In this document: positions 45,643-52,807 of the stretch, one piece after another
How positions within the stretch are numbered: position 1 is the first letter of the stretch
Layout of the letters: every line of letters starts with the position of its first letter
Notes under the pieces: generated by a model
Seen by the model: the letters and a program-made list of their open reading frames with translations, nothing else
The model's database searches: none
Told to the model about the DNA's origin: nothing
NCBI RefSeq assembly: GCF_014645735.1
Contig: NZ_BMMH01000004.1
Span: 124,001 to 188,000, forward strand
Source of the DNA: Nocardia jinanensis
Lineage (GTDB): Bacteria > Actinomycetota > Actinomycetes > Mycobacteriales > Mycobacteriaceae
Reading direction: 5' to 3'
Length of the DNA stretch: 64,000 nucleotides
Made by a program: the position numbers and the translations under genes

Positions 45643-45701
45643 GTGATCGGGTCGAGCGCGGAGGCGGTAGCGCAGCGTAACCACGTAGCGCTCCCGATCA
45701 C
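45643..45701 (+). repeat. Stem-loop element, family C, between narG and narH
   Basis: GTGATCGG (45643-45650) pairs with CCGATCAC (45694-45701) and GAGCGC (45654-45659) pairs with GCGCTC (45688-45693), with three unpaired bases between. The 28-base loop reads GGAGGCGGTAGCGC then AGCGTAACCACGTA and equals the loop of the nirB-end element at 24 of 28 positions, although the stems share no sequence. It begins two bases after the narG stop. Confidence 0.8.
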
Positions 45702-45759
45702 GTCGAAAGGAACACCGGTGCGCCGTCACCACGAGCTACCCGCGACCACGGAGGACTGA
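45643..45759 (+). CDS. Possible leader mini-cistron between narG and narH
   Basis: GTG 45643 starts one base after the narG stop and its frame ends at TGA 45757-45759, one base before the narH ATG (38 codons). A shorter start, GTG 45718, has AAAGGA seven bases upstream (AAAGGAACACCG) and would give a 13-residue peptide MRRHHELPATTED. Either would place a terminating ribosome on the narH start, whose own GGAGG lies within the leader. Coding value for a protein is doubtful. Confidence 0.35.
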   Translation: MIGSSAEAVAQRNHVALPITSKGTPVRRHHELPATTED

Positions 45760-45760
45760 T

Positions 45761-47518
45761 ATGCGAGTGATGGCGCAAATGGCCATGGTCATGAATCTGG
45801 ACAAATGCATCGGCTGCCACACGTGTTCGGTCACCTGTAAGCAGGCGTGGACCAACCGCGGCGGGACCGAATACGTCTGGTTCAACAATGTGGAAACCCG
45901 TCCCGGACAGGGATATCCGCGGCAGTACCAGGACCAGGAGAAATGGAAGGGTGGCTGGAAACTCGACAAACGCGGCCGGCTCACGCTGAAATCGGGGTCG
46001 CGGCTGAAGCGGCTGCTCAATATCTTCGCCAACCCCGACCTGCCGACCATCGAGGACTACTACGAGCCCTGGAGCTACGAGTACGACAACCTGCTGTCCT
46101 CGCCGGCCATCGACACCACCCCGGTGGCCCGGCCGAAATCGCTGATCACCGGCGACGACACCAAAGTCACCTGGGGTGCCAACTGGGACGACGATCTGGG
46201 TTCGGGGCCCGAACAGGTCGGTAAGGATCCGCTGCTGGCCCGGGTCTCCGAGCAGGTGAAGCTCGAATTCGAAGAGACCTTCATGTTCTACCTGCCGCGG
46301 ATCTGCGAGCACTGCCTGAATCCGTCGTGCGCGGCGTCCTGCCCGTCCGGGGCGATCTACAAACGGTCCGAGGACGGCATCGTCCTGGTGGACCAGGACA
46401 AATGCCGTGGTTGGCGGCAGTGCGTGACCGGCTGCCCGTACAAGAAGATCTATTTCAACCACAAAACCGGCAAAGCCGAGAAATGCACCTTCTGCTATCC
46501 GCGGGTGGAGGTCGGGATTCCGACGGTGTGCTCGGAAACGTGCGTCGGACGGCTGCGCTATATCGGCGTGATGCTCTACGACGCCGACGCGGTACTCGAG
46601 GCGGCATCGGTCACCGAGGACAAAGATCTCTATCCCAGCCAGCTCGGGGTTTTCCTGAACCCGCACGATCCACGGGTCGTGGCCGAGGCCGAACGCGCCG
46701 GGATCTCACCGGAATGGATACAGGCCGCGCAGGATTCGCCGGTCTACAAGCTCATCGTCGACTATCAGATCGCGCTGCCGCTGCATCCGGAATACCGCAC
46801 GATGCCGATGGTCTGGTACGTACCGCCGCTCTCGCCGGTGGTGGATGTCCTGTCGGAGACCGGTCACGACGGCGAGAACCACGCGAACCTGTTCGGGGCG
46901 ATCGACGCGCTGCGGATCCCGGTGGAGTACCTGGCCGAGCTGTTCACCGCCGGGGATGTGGGGCCGGTCCGGGCGGCACTCCAACGACTCGCCGCGATGC
47001 GCGCGTTCATGCGGTCGATCAACCTCGGCCAGGAACCGGATCCGGCCATCGCGCCCTCGGTGCGGCTGGAGCCGGAAGAGATCGAGGCGATGTACCGATT
47101 GCTGGCCATCGCGAAATACGAGCACCGGTACGTCATCCCGACCGGCGCGGGCGCGCGGGCCCACGAACTGGATTCGCTGGCGACCGGATGCAGCCTGGAC
47201 AACGACGGCGGCCCGGGAATGACCGCGTTCGACCAGATGGTGGAGAAATTCCACCTCACCGATACCAACGGCGCCGCGCCGGACGAGAAATCCGGCCGGA
47301 TCAACCTGCTGAACTGGGACGGGAAGAACACCGACGGGCTTGTTCCGGTCGACGGAAACGGCTCGAACGGCAACGGTGCGAACGGGCACGGTACGAGCGG
47401 CCACGGCGCCGGGAGCAACGGCCACGACGGGTCGAACGGCGCCGAGAAGAACGGCAACGGTGCTTCCGCGAACGGTGACCCGGTGGCGATACCGGAAGTC
47501 ACGGAGGTCCGGCGCTGA
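45761..47518 (+). CDS. narH: Respiratory nitrate reductase, beta (iron-sulfur) subunit
   Basis: NarH carries three [4Fe-4S] and one [3Fe-4S] cluster and passes electrons from NarI to NarG. The first cluster set is Cys16, Cys19, Cys22, Cys26 (CIGCHTCSVTC); CEHCLNPSCAASCPSGA follows, then CRGWRQCVTGCPYKK, where the tryptophan in place of a cysteine gives the [3Fe-4S] centre, and CTFCYPRVEVGIPTVCSETC. 585 residues. After about residue 520 an extra tail rich in Asn, Gly, His and Ser (NGSNGNGANGHGTSGHGAGS) is added to the usual end. The stop overlaps the next mini-cistron as TGATG. Confidence 0.96.
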   Translation: MRVMAQMAMVMNLDKCIGCHTCSVTCKQAWTNRGGTEYVWFNNVETRPGQGYPRQYQDQEKWKGGWKLDKRGRLTLKSGSRLKRLLNIFANPDLPTIEDYYEPWSYEYDNLLSSPAIDTTPVARPKSLITGDDTKVTWGANWDDDLGSGPEQVGKDPLLARVSEQVKLEFEETFMFYLPRICEHCLNPSCAASCPSGAIYKRSEDGIVLVDQDKCRGWRQCVTGCPYKKIYFNHKTGKAEKCTFCYPRVEVGIPTVCSETCVGRLRYIGVMLYDADAVLEAASVTEDKDLYPSQLGVFLNPHDPRVVAEAERAGISPEWIQAAQDSPVYKLIVDYQIALPLHPEYRTMPMVWYVPPLSPVVDVLSETGHDGENHANLFGAIDALRIPVEYLAELFTAGDVGPVRAALQRLAAMRAFMRSINLGQEPDPAIAPSVRLEPEEIEAMYRLLAIAKYEHRYVIPTGAGARAHELDSLATGCSLDNDGGPGMTAFDQMVEKFHLTDTNGAAPDEKSGRINLLNWDGKNTDGLVPVDGNGSNGNGANGHGTSGHGAGSNGHDGSNGAEKNGNGASANGDPVAIPEVTEVRR

Positions 47519-47613
47519 TGCGACACTGCGACACTGCGTTGATGCGATGCTTCTGCTTTCGCTGTGGTCTCGGCGGTCCGCATGGATCTGCTTCGAGAGG
47601 GAGAACCTGTTGA
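47518..47613 (+). CDS. 31-residue mini-cistron of the MRYLRLR family, after narH
   Basis: ATG 47518 shares its A with the narH stop (TGATG). The 31-codon peptide starts MRHCDTALMRCFCFRCGLGG and goes on PHGSASRGRTC; the part from the second Met onward matches the family pattern. It is unusually Cys-rich (six). The stop at 47611-47613 shares its A with the next ATG (TGATG again), and GAGAGGGAG near its end serves as ribosome site for that frame. Confidence 0.55.
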   Translation: MRHCDTALMRCFCFRCGLGGPHGSASRGRTC

Positions 47614-47690
47614 TGCGGCACCTCCGCCAACGCTGCGGCCTTCGCGGACCGCGTGAACCTGCTCCGAGGGGTGTCCGATGGCTCTGCTGA
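47613..47690 (+). CDS. 25-residue mini-cistron of the MRYLRLR family, overlapping the narJ start
   Basis: ATG 47613 opens a frame MRHLRQRCGLRGPREPAPRG followed by five codons and a stop at 47688-47690, 13 bases inside narJ. GAGGGG within it, eight bases before the narJ ATG, is the narJ ribosome site. The pattern LRxRCGLRGP is nearly that of the other members. Confidence 0.55.
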   Translation: MRHLRQRCGLRGPREPAPRGVRWLC

Positions 47691-48358
47691 AATTGCGTCG
47701 CCGGCCCGAACCGGCGCTGGCGATGAGCGAACGGGACCGCCGGATCGTCTGGCGGACGGCCGCGCTGTTGCTGGACTATCCAGGCACCGGCACCCTGGCG
47801 ATGCTCGACCAGGTCGACGAAGCGGTAGGTGAACTACGCGAGCCGGTGCGGTCGCAACTGTCGGAGTTCTGCGACCATCTGCGCAGCACCCCCGAACTCG
47901 AGCTCGCGGCTCGCTACGTCGAAACCTTCGATATGCGGCGGCGTGCCAGCCTGCATCTGACCTTCTACGCCTATGGCGACACCCGGAAACGCGGGATGGC
48001 CCTGCTGCGTTTCAAGCACGCCTACCGGCACGCCGGGGTGGAACTCGGCGATTCCGAACTGCCCGACCATCTGCCGGTACTGCTGGAATTCGCGGCCACC
48101 GTCGATCCGATCGGCGGGGAACGCCTGCTCGGCGAGCATGTTCCGGTATTGGAACTGCTGCGGCTGTCGCTGGCGGACAACGCCTCCCCCTACGCCGGAG
48201 TGCTGGCGGCGGTGGTGTCCACCCTCGCCCCGCTCACCACCGCGGACCGGCGCCGGATCGCCGAACTCGCCGCGCAGGGACCGCCGGAGGAAGAGGTCGG
48301 ACTCGAACCGTTCGCCATGGACCCGACGATGCCGGACCGATCGGAGGGCCGCCGATGA
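47678..48358 (+). CDS. narJ: Nitrate reductase assembly chaperone NarJ
   Basis: A 226-residue, all-helical chaperone that binds apo-NarG and helps molybdenum cofactor and FS0 insertion before membrane docking. Family text: IVWRTAALLLDYPGTG, ARYVETFDMRRRASLHLTFY, GDTRKRGMALLRFKHAYR, and LPDHLPVLLEFAA. It sits in the canonical third position of narGHJI. Its start is preceded by, and overlapped with, a mini-cistron; its stop overlaps the next mini-cistron as ATGA. Confidence 0.95.
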   Translation: MALLKLRRRPEPALAMSERDRRIVWRTAALLLDYPGTGTLAMLDQVDEAVGELREPVRSQLSEFCDHLRSTPELELAARYVETFDMRRRASLHLTFYAYGDTRKRGMALLRFKHAYRHAGVELGDSELPDHLPVLLEFAATVDPIGGERLLGEHVPVLELLRLSLADNASPYAGVLAAVVSTLAPLTTADRRRIAELAAQGPPEEEVGLEPFAMDPTMPDRSEGRR

Positions 48359-48429
48359 TGCGATTCCTCCGCCTTCGTTGCGGCCTCCGCGTTCCGCATG
48401 GATCTGCTTCGAGGAGGAGGGCTTGGTGA
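48355..48429 (+). CDS. 24-residue mini-cistron of the MRYLRLR family, after narJ
   Basis: ATG 48355 overlaps the narJ stop (ATGA) and a second ATG follows at once. The frame MMRFLRLRCGLRVPHG, then SASRRRAW, ends at TGA 48427-48429, which shares its A with the next ATG. This copy is the closest to the family consensus. It ends in GAGGAGGAGG, an excellent ribosome site for the next frame. Confidence 0.58.
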   Translation: MMRFLRLRCGLRVPHGSASRRRAW

Positions 48430-48572
48430 TGCGATTCTGCGGTACCTCCGCCTTCGTTGCGGCCTCCGCGTTCCGCATGGATCTGCTTCGAGCCGGACCT
48501 GATGTGCGATACCTGCGCCTTCGCTTCGGTCTTCGGGGATCGGACGTACCTGCTCGGAGGAGAACCATATGA
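48429..48572 (+). CDS. 47-residue double-unit mini-cistron, coupled to narI
   Basis: ATG 48429 opens a 47-codon frame over two repeat units. In the first unit a small insertion (around 48437-48443) shifts the frame, so the peptide begins MRFCGTSAFVAASAFRMD; in the second the family pattern returns as VRYLRLRFGLRGSDVPARRR. GTG 48504 could start the second part alone. The stop TGA (48570-48572) overlaps the narI ATG as ATGA, and CGGAGGAG near the end is the narI ribosome site. Confidence 0.5.
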   Translation: MRFCGTSAFVAASAFRMDLLRAGPDVRYLRLRFGLRGSDVPARRRTI

Positions 48573-49309
48573 CCGCCACGCTGTGGTTGACCCTGCCCTA
48601 TGTGGCGTTCACGTCCTTCGTGCTCGGCCATATCTGGCGCTACCGCAACGACCAGTTCGGCTGGACCACCCGCTCCTCCCAGATCTACGAATCGCGCCTG
48701 CTGCGGCTGGGCAGCCCGCTTTTCCATTTCGGGATGCTCGGGGTGTTCTTCGGACATGTACTGGGTGTGCTGATCCCGGAATCGTGGACCGAAGCGGTGG
48801 GTATCAGCGAGCATATGTACCACGTGGTCGCGGTGAGCGCGGGCACGGTGGCGGGGTTGATGGTGCTCACCGGAATCGGGATTCTGCTGTACCGGCGGTT
48901 CACCGTTCCGGCGGTACGCAAGGCGACCACCACCAACGACAAGTTCATGTACTTCCTGCTCGGTGGCGCCCTGATCACCGGTCTGCTCAACACCGTCGGC
49001 AGTAATCTGCTGTGGGGCACCTACAACTATCGGGAGACCGTGTCGCCCTGGTTCCGCAGCCTGTTCACGGTGAGCCCGCAACCCGAGCTCATGGTCGGCA
49101 CCCCGTGGACGTTCCAGGCACACGGCCTGTTCGTGCTCGCGCTGCTCGCCGTATGGCCGTACACCCGTCTGGTGCACATGTTCTCGGCCCCGGTCGGATA
49201 CATGGTGCGGCCGTACGTGGTGTACCGCAGCAAGGAGATCGCGGGGCCGGACAAACGCCGCTACTCCCGCGCCTGGGACGCCCCGGTCACCCCGGACCGC
49301 TGGAGCTGA
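48569..49309 (+). CDS. narI: Respiratory nitrate reductase, gamma subunit (cytochrome b)
   Basis: NarI is the membrane anchor that oxidises quinol and holds two hemes b. 246 residues with five helices (LWLTLPYVAFTSFVLGHIWR; LFHFGMLGVFFGHVLGVL; HMYHVVAVSAGTVAGLMVL; FMYFLLGGALITGLLNTV; AHGLFVLALLAVWPYTRLVH). Candidate axial histidines are His53 and His63 in helix 2 and the pair in the last helix. The C-terminus (VGYMVRPYVVYRSKE) is cytoplasmic as usual. It closes the narGHJI operon. Confidence 0.95.
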   Translation: MTATLWLTLPYVAFTSFVLGHIWRYRNDQFGWTTRSSQIYESRLLRLGSPLFHFGMLGVFFGHVLGVLIPESWTEAVGISEHMYHVVAVSAGTVAGLMVLTGIGILLYRRFTVPAVRKATTTNDKFMYFLLGGALITGLLNTVGSNLLWGTYNYRETVSPWFRSLFTVSPQPELMVGTPWTFQAHGLFVLALLAVWPYTRLVHMFSAPVGYMVRPYVVYRSKEIAGPDKRRYSRAWDAPVTPDRWS

Positions 49310-49322
49310 ACCACCCGCTGTC

Positions 49323-51134
49323 TCAGGGCAACGGGATGAACTCGGCACTGTCGTCGTCGCGGGCCCCCGGCGCGACGACGACCAGGCCGTCACGGTCGAC
49401 GAGACCGCCGAGGTGAGCGGTGCGGATCGTAGGATCGCCGATCCAGCCGCCGCCGGGCTGTTCGCTGTATCGGGCGGGCACGATCCGCGCCACCGCGCCG
49501 GAGATCTCTGCCGCGTTGCGCAGTGGTCCGGTGGCTCGGCGCCGGGCCGGAACGCCGGTGCGGCCGCCGACTATCGCCGGTACCAGGGCGAGTAGCGTCG
49601 CGACAGCCGCGTAAGGATTGCCGGGTAGACCGAGAACAGTCGTCGTCGAGGGTATTTCGGCAACGACGGTGGATCCGCCCGGACGCAGGGCGAGCCGGGG
49701 AACCAGGAGACGGCCCCCGCAGCGGTCGAGGGCGCCGCGTAACTGGTCGGCCGCACCGCCGCCGGTGGCGCCGACCACGACCAGCAGATCGCAGTCGGTC
49801 GCGGTGGCCAGGACCTGGTCGAAACCGTGGGCGGTATCGCGCAGATGGACCTGATCGACCACCGGGACGCCGTGGGCGGCGAGCAGATCGGGCAGGATCG
49901 GACCGATCGAATCCCGGGTCTGCCCGGCCTGTAACGGGCCGGTACTGCGGATCTCGTCGCCGGTCATGACGATGCGGGCGCGGACCGGACCGTAGACGGT
50001 GGCGGTGGTGACCTCGACCGCCGCCGCGGCGGAAACGAGCGCGGGGGTCACAGCGGTTCCCGCCGGGGCGATCTCGTCGCCGGGGGCGCGATCCTCTCCG
50101 CGCCGGCGGATATCGGAGCGCAACGGGGTATCGGGCAGCCGCTCCAGTCGGCGTTCGGTGGCGGCCCGGGCGAATTCGTCGCGCAATACACGGGTCGTAC
50201 CCTCGGGGACCTGCGCTCCGGTGGCGATACGCACCGCTTCACCCGGGCGCAGCCCGTCCGGACGCTGTCCGCCGGCGAAACCGATATCCGCGCGTAGCTC
50301 CCACGGGCCCTCGCCCGCCACGGCGTATCCGTCCATGGCCGAGACATCGAAGCGGGGCAGGGCTTCGGCGGCGGTCAGCGGTGCGGCCAGGGTCGCGCCC
50401 CGGGCCCCGCGCAGATCCGACCGGTGCCCGGGAAGCCGGGTGAGCCCGTGGTGCAGTGCCTCCCGTGCCCGGTCCAGGGAGAGGGGCGTGGTGTGCTCGG
50501 GCGGACTGTGCCGGGTTGCCGCGGTACCGGATTCGCCGGGACCTCCGTCTGTGCGCGTATCGAATGCGGCACGCGCCGCATCGATCTCGCCGGGGGTATC
50601 ACAGTCGTCGACCCCGGGCAGGGCGACGATATTCGTGCGGTGCGGAACCAGGACTTTCATCGGCTGATTGATCACAGTGTCCAGTTCGCCCAGCCGGGCC
50701 GCCAGCGATTCGGTCCGCCACACTCCGATGAGGTACTGGGGACGCCCCGACACATCGGCGGCGAACACCGCGTCGAAGTCCGCACTGTGCCGGAGTAATT
50801 CGCTGATCGCGGAATCGGTGAGGAAGGGCAGGTCGGCGGCGAGGACGACGATATGGGAGGCCGGTCCAGCCCCGAGCGCGGCCAGCCCGGCGGCGACGGC
50901 GGCCACCGGGCCCGAGCCCGGCTCCGGCTCCCGGGTCTGCAGGATATGCCCGCCGAGCGCCGGTCGCGGCGGTCCGACGACCACCGTCCGGCCCAGGGGC
51001 GCCACCGCGGCCAGCGCCGTCTCCAGCATGGACCGTCCGCCGACCACGAGGCCCGGTTTGTCGACGCCACCCATACGGCTGGCCCGCCCCCCGGCGAGCA
51101 CGATCACGTCCGGGGCCAGCGGAGAATTCGGCAT
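49323..51134 (-). CDS. Fused MobA-MoeA protein for molybdenum cofactor (bis-MGD) synthesis
   Basis: A 603-residue two-domain protein. Residues 1-195 are MobA, the GTP:molybdopterin guanylyltransferase (VIVLAGGRASRMGGVDKPGL, EPGSGPVAAVAAGL, VLAADLPFLTDSAI). Residues about 215-603 are MoeA, the molybdenum insertase (LPRFDVSAMDGYAV, GEAVRIATGAQVPEGTTRV, VMTGDEIRS, GATGGGAADQLRGAL, GLPGNPYAAVATLL). One normally conserved MoeA asparagine-rich part is shorter here. The gene is convergent with narI (13-base gap) and makes the cofactor NarG needs. Separate MobA and MoeA proteins are the rule, so the fusion is notable. Confidence 0.92.
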   Translation of the reverse strand: MPNSPLAPDVIVLAGGRASRMGGVDKPGLVVGGRSMLETALAAVAPLGRTVVVGPPRPALGGHILQTREPEPGSGPVAAVAAGLAALGAGPASHIVVLAADLPFLTDSAISELLRHSADFDAVFAADVSGRPQYLIGVWRTESLAARLGELDTVINQPMKVLVPHRTNIVALPGVDDCDTPGEIDAARAAFDTRTDGGPGESGTAATRHSPPEHTTPLSLDRAREALHHGLTRLPGHRSDLRGARGATLAAPLTAAEALPRFDVSAMDGYAVAGEGPWELRADIGFAGGQRPDGLRPGEAVRIATGAQVPEGTTRVLRDEFARAATERRLERLPDTPLRSDIRRRGEDRAPGDEIAPAGTAVTPALVSAAAAVEVTTATVYGPVRARIVMTGDEIRSTGPLQAGQTRDSIGPILPDLLAAHGVPVVDQVHLRDTAHGFDQVLATATDCDLLVVVGATGGGAADQLRGALDRCGGRLLVPRLALRPGGSTVVAEIPSTTTVLGLPGNPYAAVATLLALVPAIVGGRTGVPARRRATGPLRNAAEISGAVARIVPARYSEQPGGGWIGDPTIRTAHLGGLVDRDGLVVVAPGARDDDSAEFIPLP

Positions 51135-51328
51135 ACCGTCATGCTATTCGCCGTCTGGGACGATGAGCGGACCGGTGGCCCCGCGTTCCGCGTCGAAGGC
51201 TCCGGCCCGGCCGACCGCTCCGTAGCGCGCGCCCCGCGTGAACGGTCCGCCCAGCCCTGGTGCCACGATCGCATTACCCTCCACGGAGTGCCGGATTCCG
51301 GTTTCCGGCCGATACGAGGGGGTCGCCT

Positions 51329-52807
51329 ATGCGACAAGTGCTCAGGGGCGTGCTGCTGTCCCTGCTGCTGGTATTCGCCGGGGTCACCCAGGTGGGTGTG
51401 GCGACGGCTCAGGATCCCGACCGGCCCGTGGTCCGCGTCGGCACCGAGGGCACCTATCCGCCGTTCTCGTTCCACGATCCGCGAACCCAGCAGCTGACCG
51501 GCTACGACATCGAAGTGATCGAGGCGATCGCCGACCGGGCCGGATGGGATCTCCGATTCGTCGAGACCCAATGGGACGCGATCTTTCCCGCGCTGGATTC
51601 CGGCCGGATCGACGTGATCGCCAACCAGGTCTCGGTCAACGACGAGCGCCGGGGTAAGTACGGCCTGTCCAGCACCTATACCTACTCCCACGGTGTGATC
51701 GTCCGCCGCACAGGCGACGAACGCATCCAGCGCATGGACGACCTCGCGGGACGGACCACCGCGCAGTCGAGCACCAGCAACTGGGCGCGGGTCGCACGGG
51801 AGGCCTGGGCCGAGGTCGAGGCGGTCGAAGGGTTCGCGCAGGCGGCGGCGCTGCTCACACAGGGCCGGGTCGACGCGATCGTCAACGACAACATCGCCGT
51901 ACTCGACTATCTGGCCAGTACCGGATCCACGGATATCGAGATCGTCGGCGATGCCGGGGCGGAGACCAGCGAACAGGTCCTCGCCTTCCGCAAGGACGAC
52001 GCGACCTTGCTCGATCAGGCGAACCGGGCGATCACGGCCCTGGCGGCGGACGGGACGCTCGCCGATATCTCGCGGAAGTATTTCCAGGCCGATGTCTCGG
52101 TTCCCGACGGCGGTGACGCCGATCTTTCCGAGGGGCGCGGTCACCGCAGCACCTGGGAGGTGGTGCGCGGTGCGGCCTGGCCGATGTTCGTCGGGCTGGT
52201 GAAGGTGACGATCCCGCTGACCGCGCTCAGCTTCGCGATCGGACTCGTGCTCGCGCTGCTGGTCGCGCTCGCGCGGATCTCCTCCTACCGGCTCCTGCAC
52301 GGTCCGGCTCGTGCGTTCATCTCGATAATCCGCGGCACCCCGCTGCTGGTCCAGCTGTTCATCGTCTTCTACGGGCTGCCCCAGATCGGATTGAAGTTCG
52401 ACCCGTTCGTCGCGGCCGTCATCGCGTTCAGCCTCAATGTCGCCGGCTACGCGGCCGAAGTGATCCGGTCGGCGATTCTGGCCGTACCGAAGGGGCAGTT
52501 CGAGGCGGCGGCGACGATCGGCCTGGGGTACGCGCAGACGCTGCGCCGGATCATCCTTCCGCAGGCGACCAGAACCGCGGTGCCGCCGCTGTCCAATACG
52601 CTGCTCTCCTTGCTCAAGGACACGTCACTGGGCTCGGTGGTGCTGCTGACCGAACTGTTCCGGGAGGCGCAGCTCGCGGCGGCCGAGAGCAACGACTTCC
52701 TCGCGCTCTACTCGTTCGCCGCGCTGTACTACTGGGTGATCTGCGTCGCGCTGTCCGCCGCGCAGAAGCGACTGGAGATCCGATTCGACAGGTATGTGGC
52801 CAAATGA
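51329..52807 (+). CDS. Polar amino-acid ABC transporter: substrate-binding protein fused to permease
   Basis: A 492-residue fusion. A signal peptide (LLSLLLVFAGVTQVGVATAQ) is followed by a type-2 periplasmic binding domain (residues about 35-265: VRVGTEGTYPPFSFHD, LTGYDIEVIEAIADRAGW, RIDVIANQVSVN). A His/Met-type permease domain follows (residues about 285-492) with helices and the ATPase-contact EAA loop EAAATIGLGYAQTLRRIILP. ATG 51329 follows GAGGGGG. The binding domain resembles cystine/glutamine binders. Coupled to the ATPase gene by an ATGA overlap. Confidence 0.92.
   Translation: MRQVLRGVLLSLLLVFAGVTQVGVATAQDPDRPVVRVGTEGTYPPFSFHDPRTQQLTGYDIEVIEAIADRAGWDLRFVETQWDAIFPALDSGRIDVIANQVSVNDERRGKYGLSSTYTYSHGVIVRRTGDERIQRMDDLAGRTTAQSSTSNWARVAREAWAEVEAVEGFAQAAALLTQGRVDAIVNDNIAVLDYLASTGSTDIEIVGDAGAETSEQVLAFRKDDATLLDQANRAITALAADGTLADISRKYFQADVSVPDGGDADLSEGRGHRSTWEVVRGAAWPMFVGLVKVTIPLTALSFAIGLVLALLVALARISSYRLLHGPARAFISIIRGTPLLVQLFIVFYGLPQIGLKFDPFVAAVIAFSLNVAGYAAEVIRSAILAVPKGQFEAAATIGLGYAQTLRRIILPQATRTAVPPLSNTLLSLLKDTSLGSVVLLTELFREAQLAAAESNDFLALYSFAALYYWVICVALSAAQKRLEIRFDRYVAK

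Noticed and set aside
47518..48572. CRISPR-like interpretation of the regular repeats between nar genes
   Set aside because: The units are directly adjacent without unique spacers, diverged from each other, and contain reading frames and ribosome sites; no cas genes are present.
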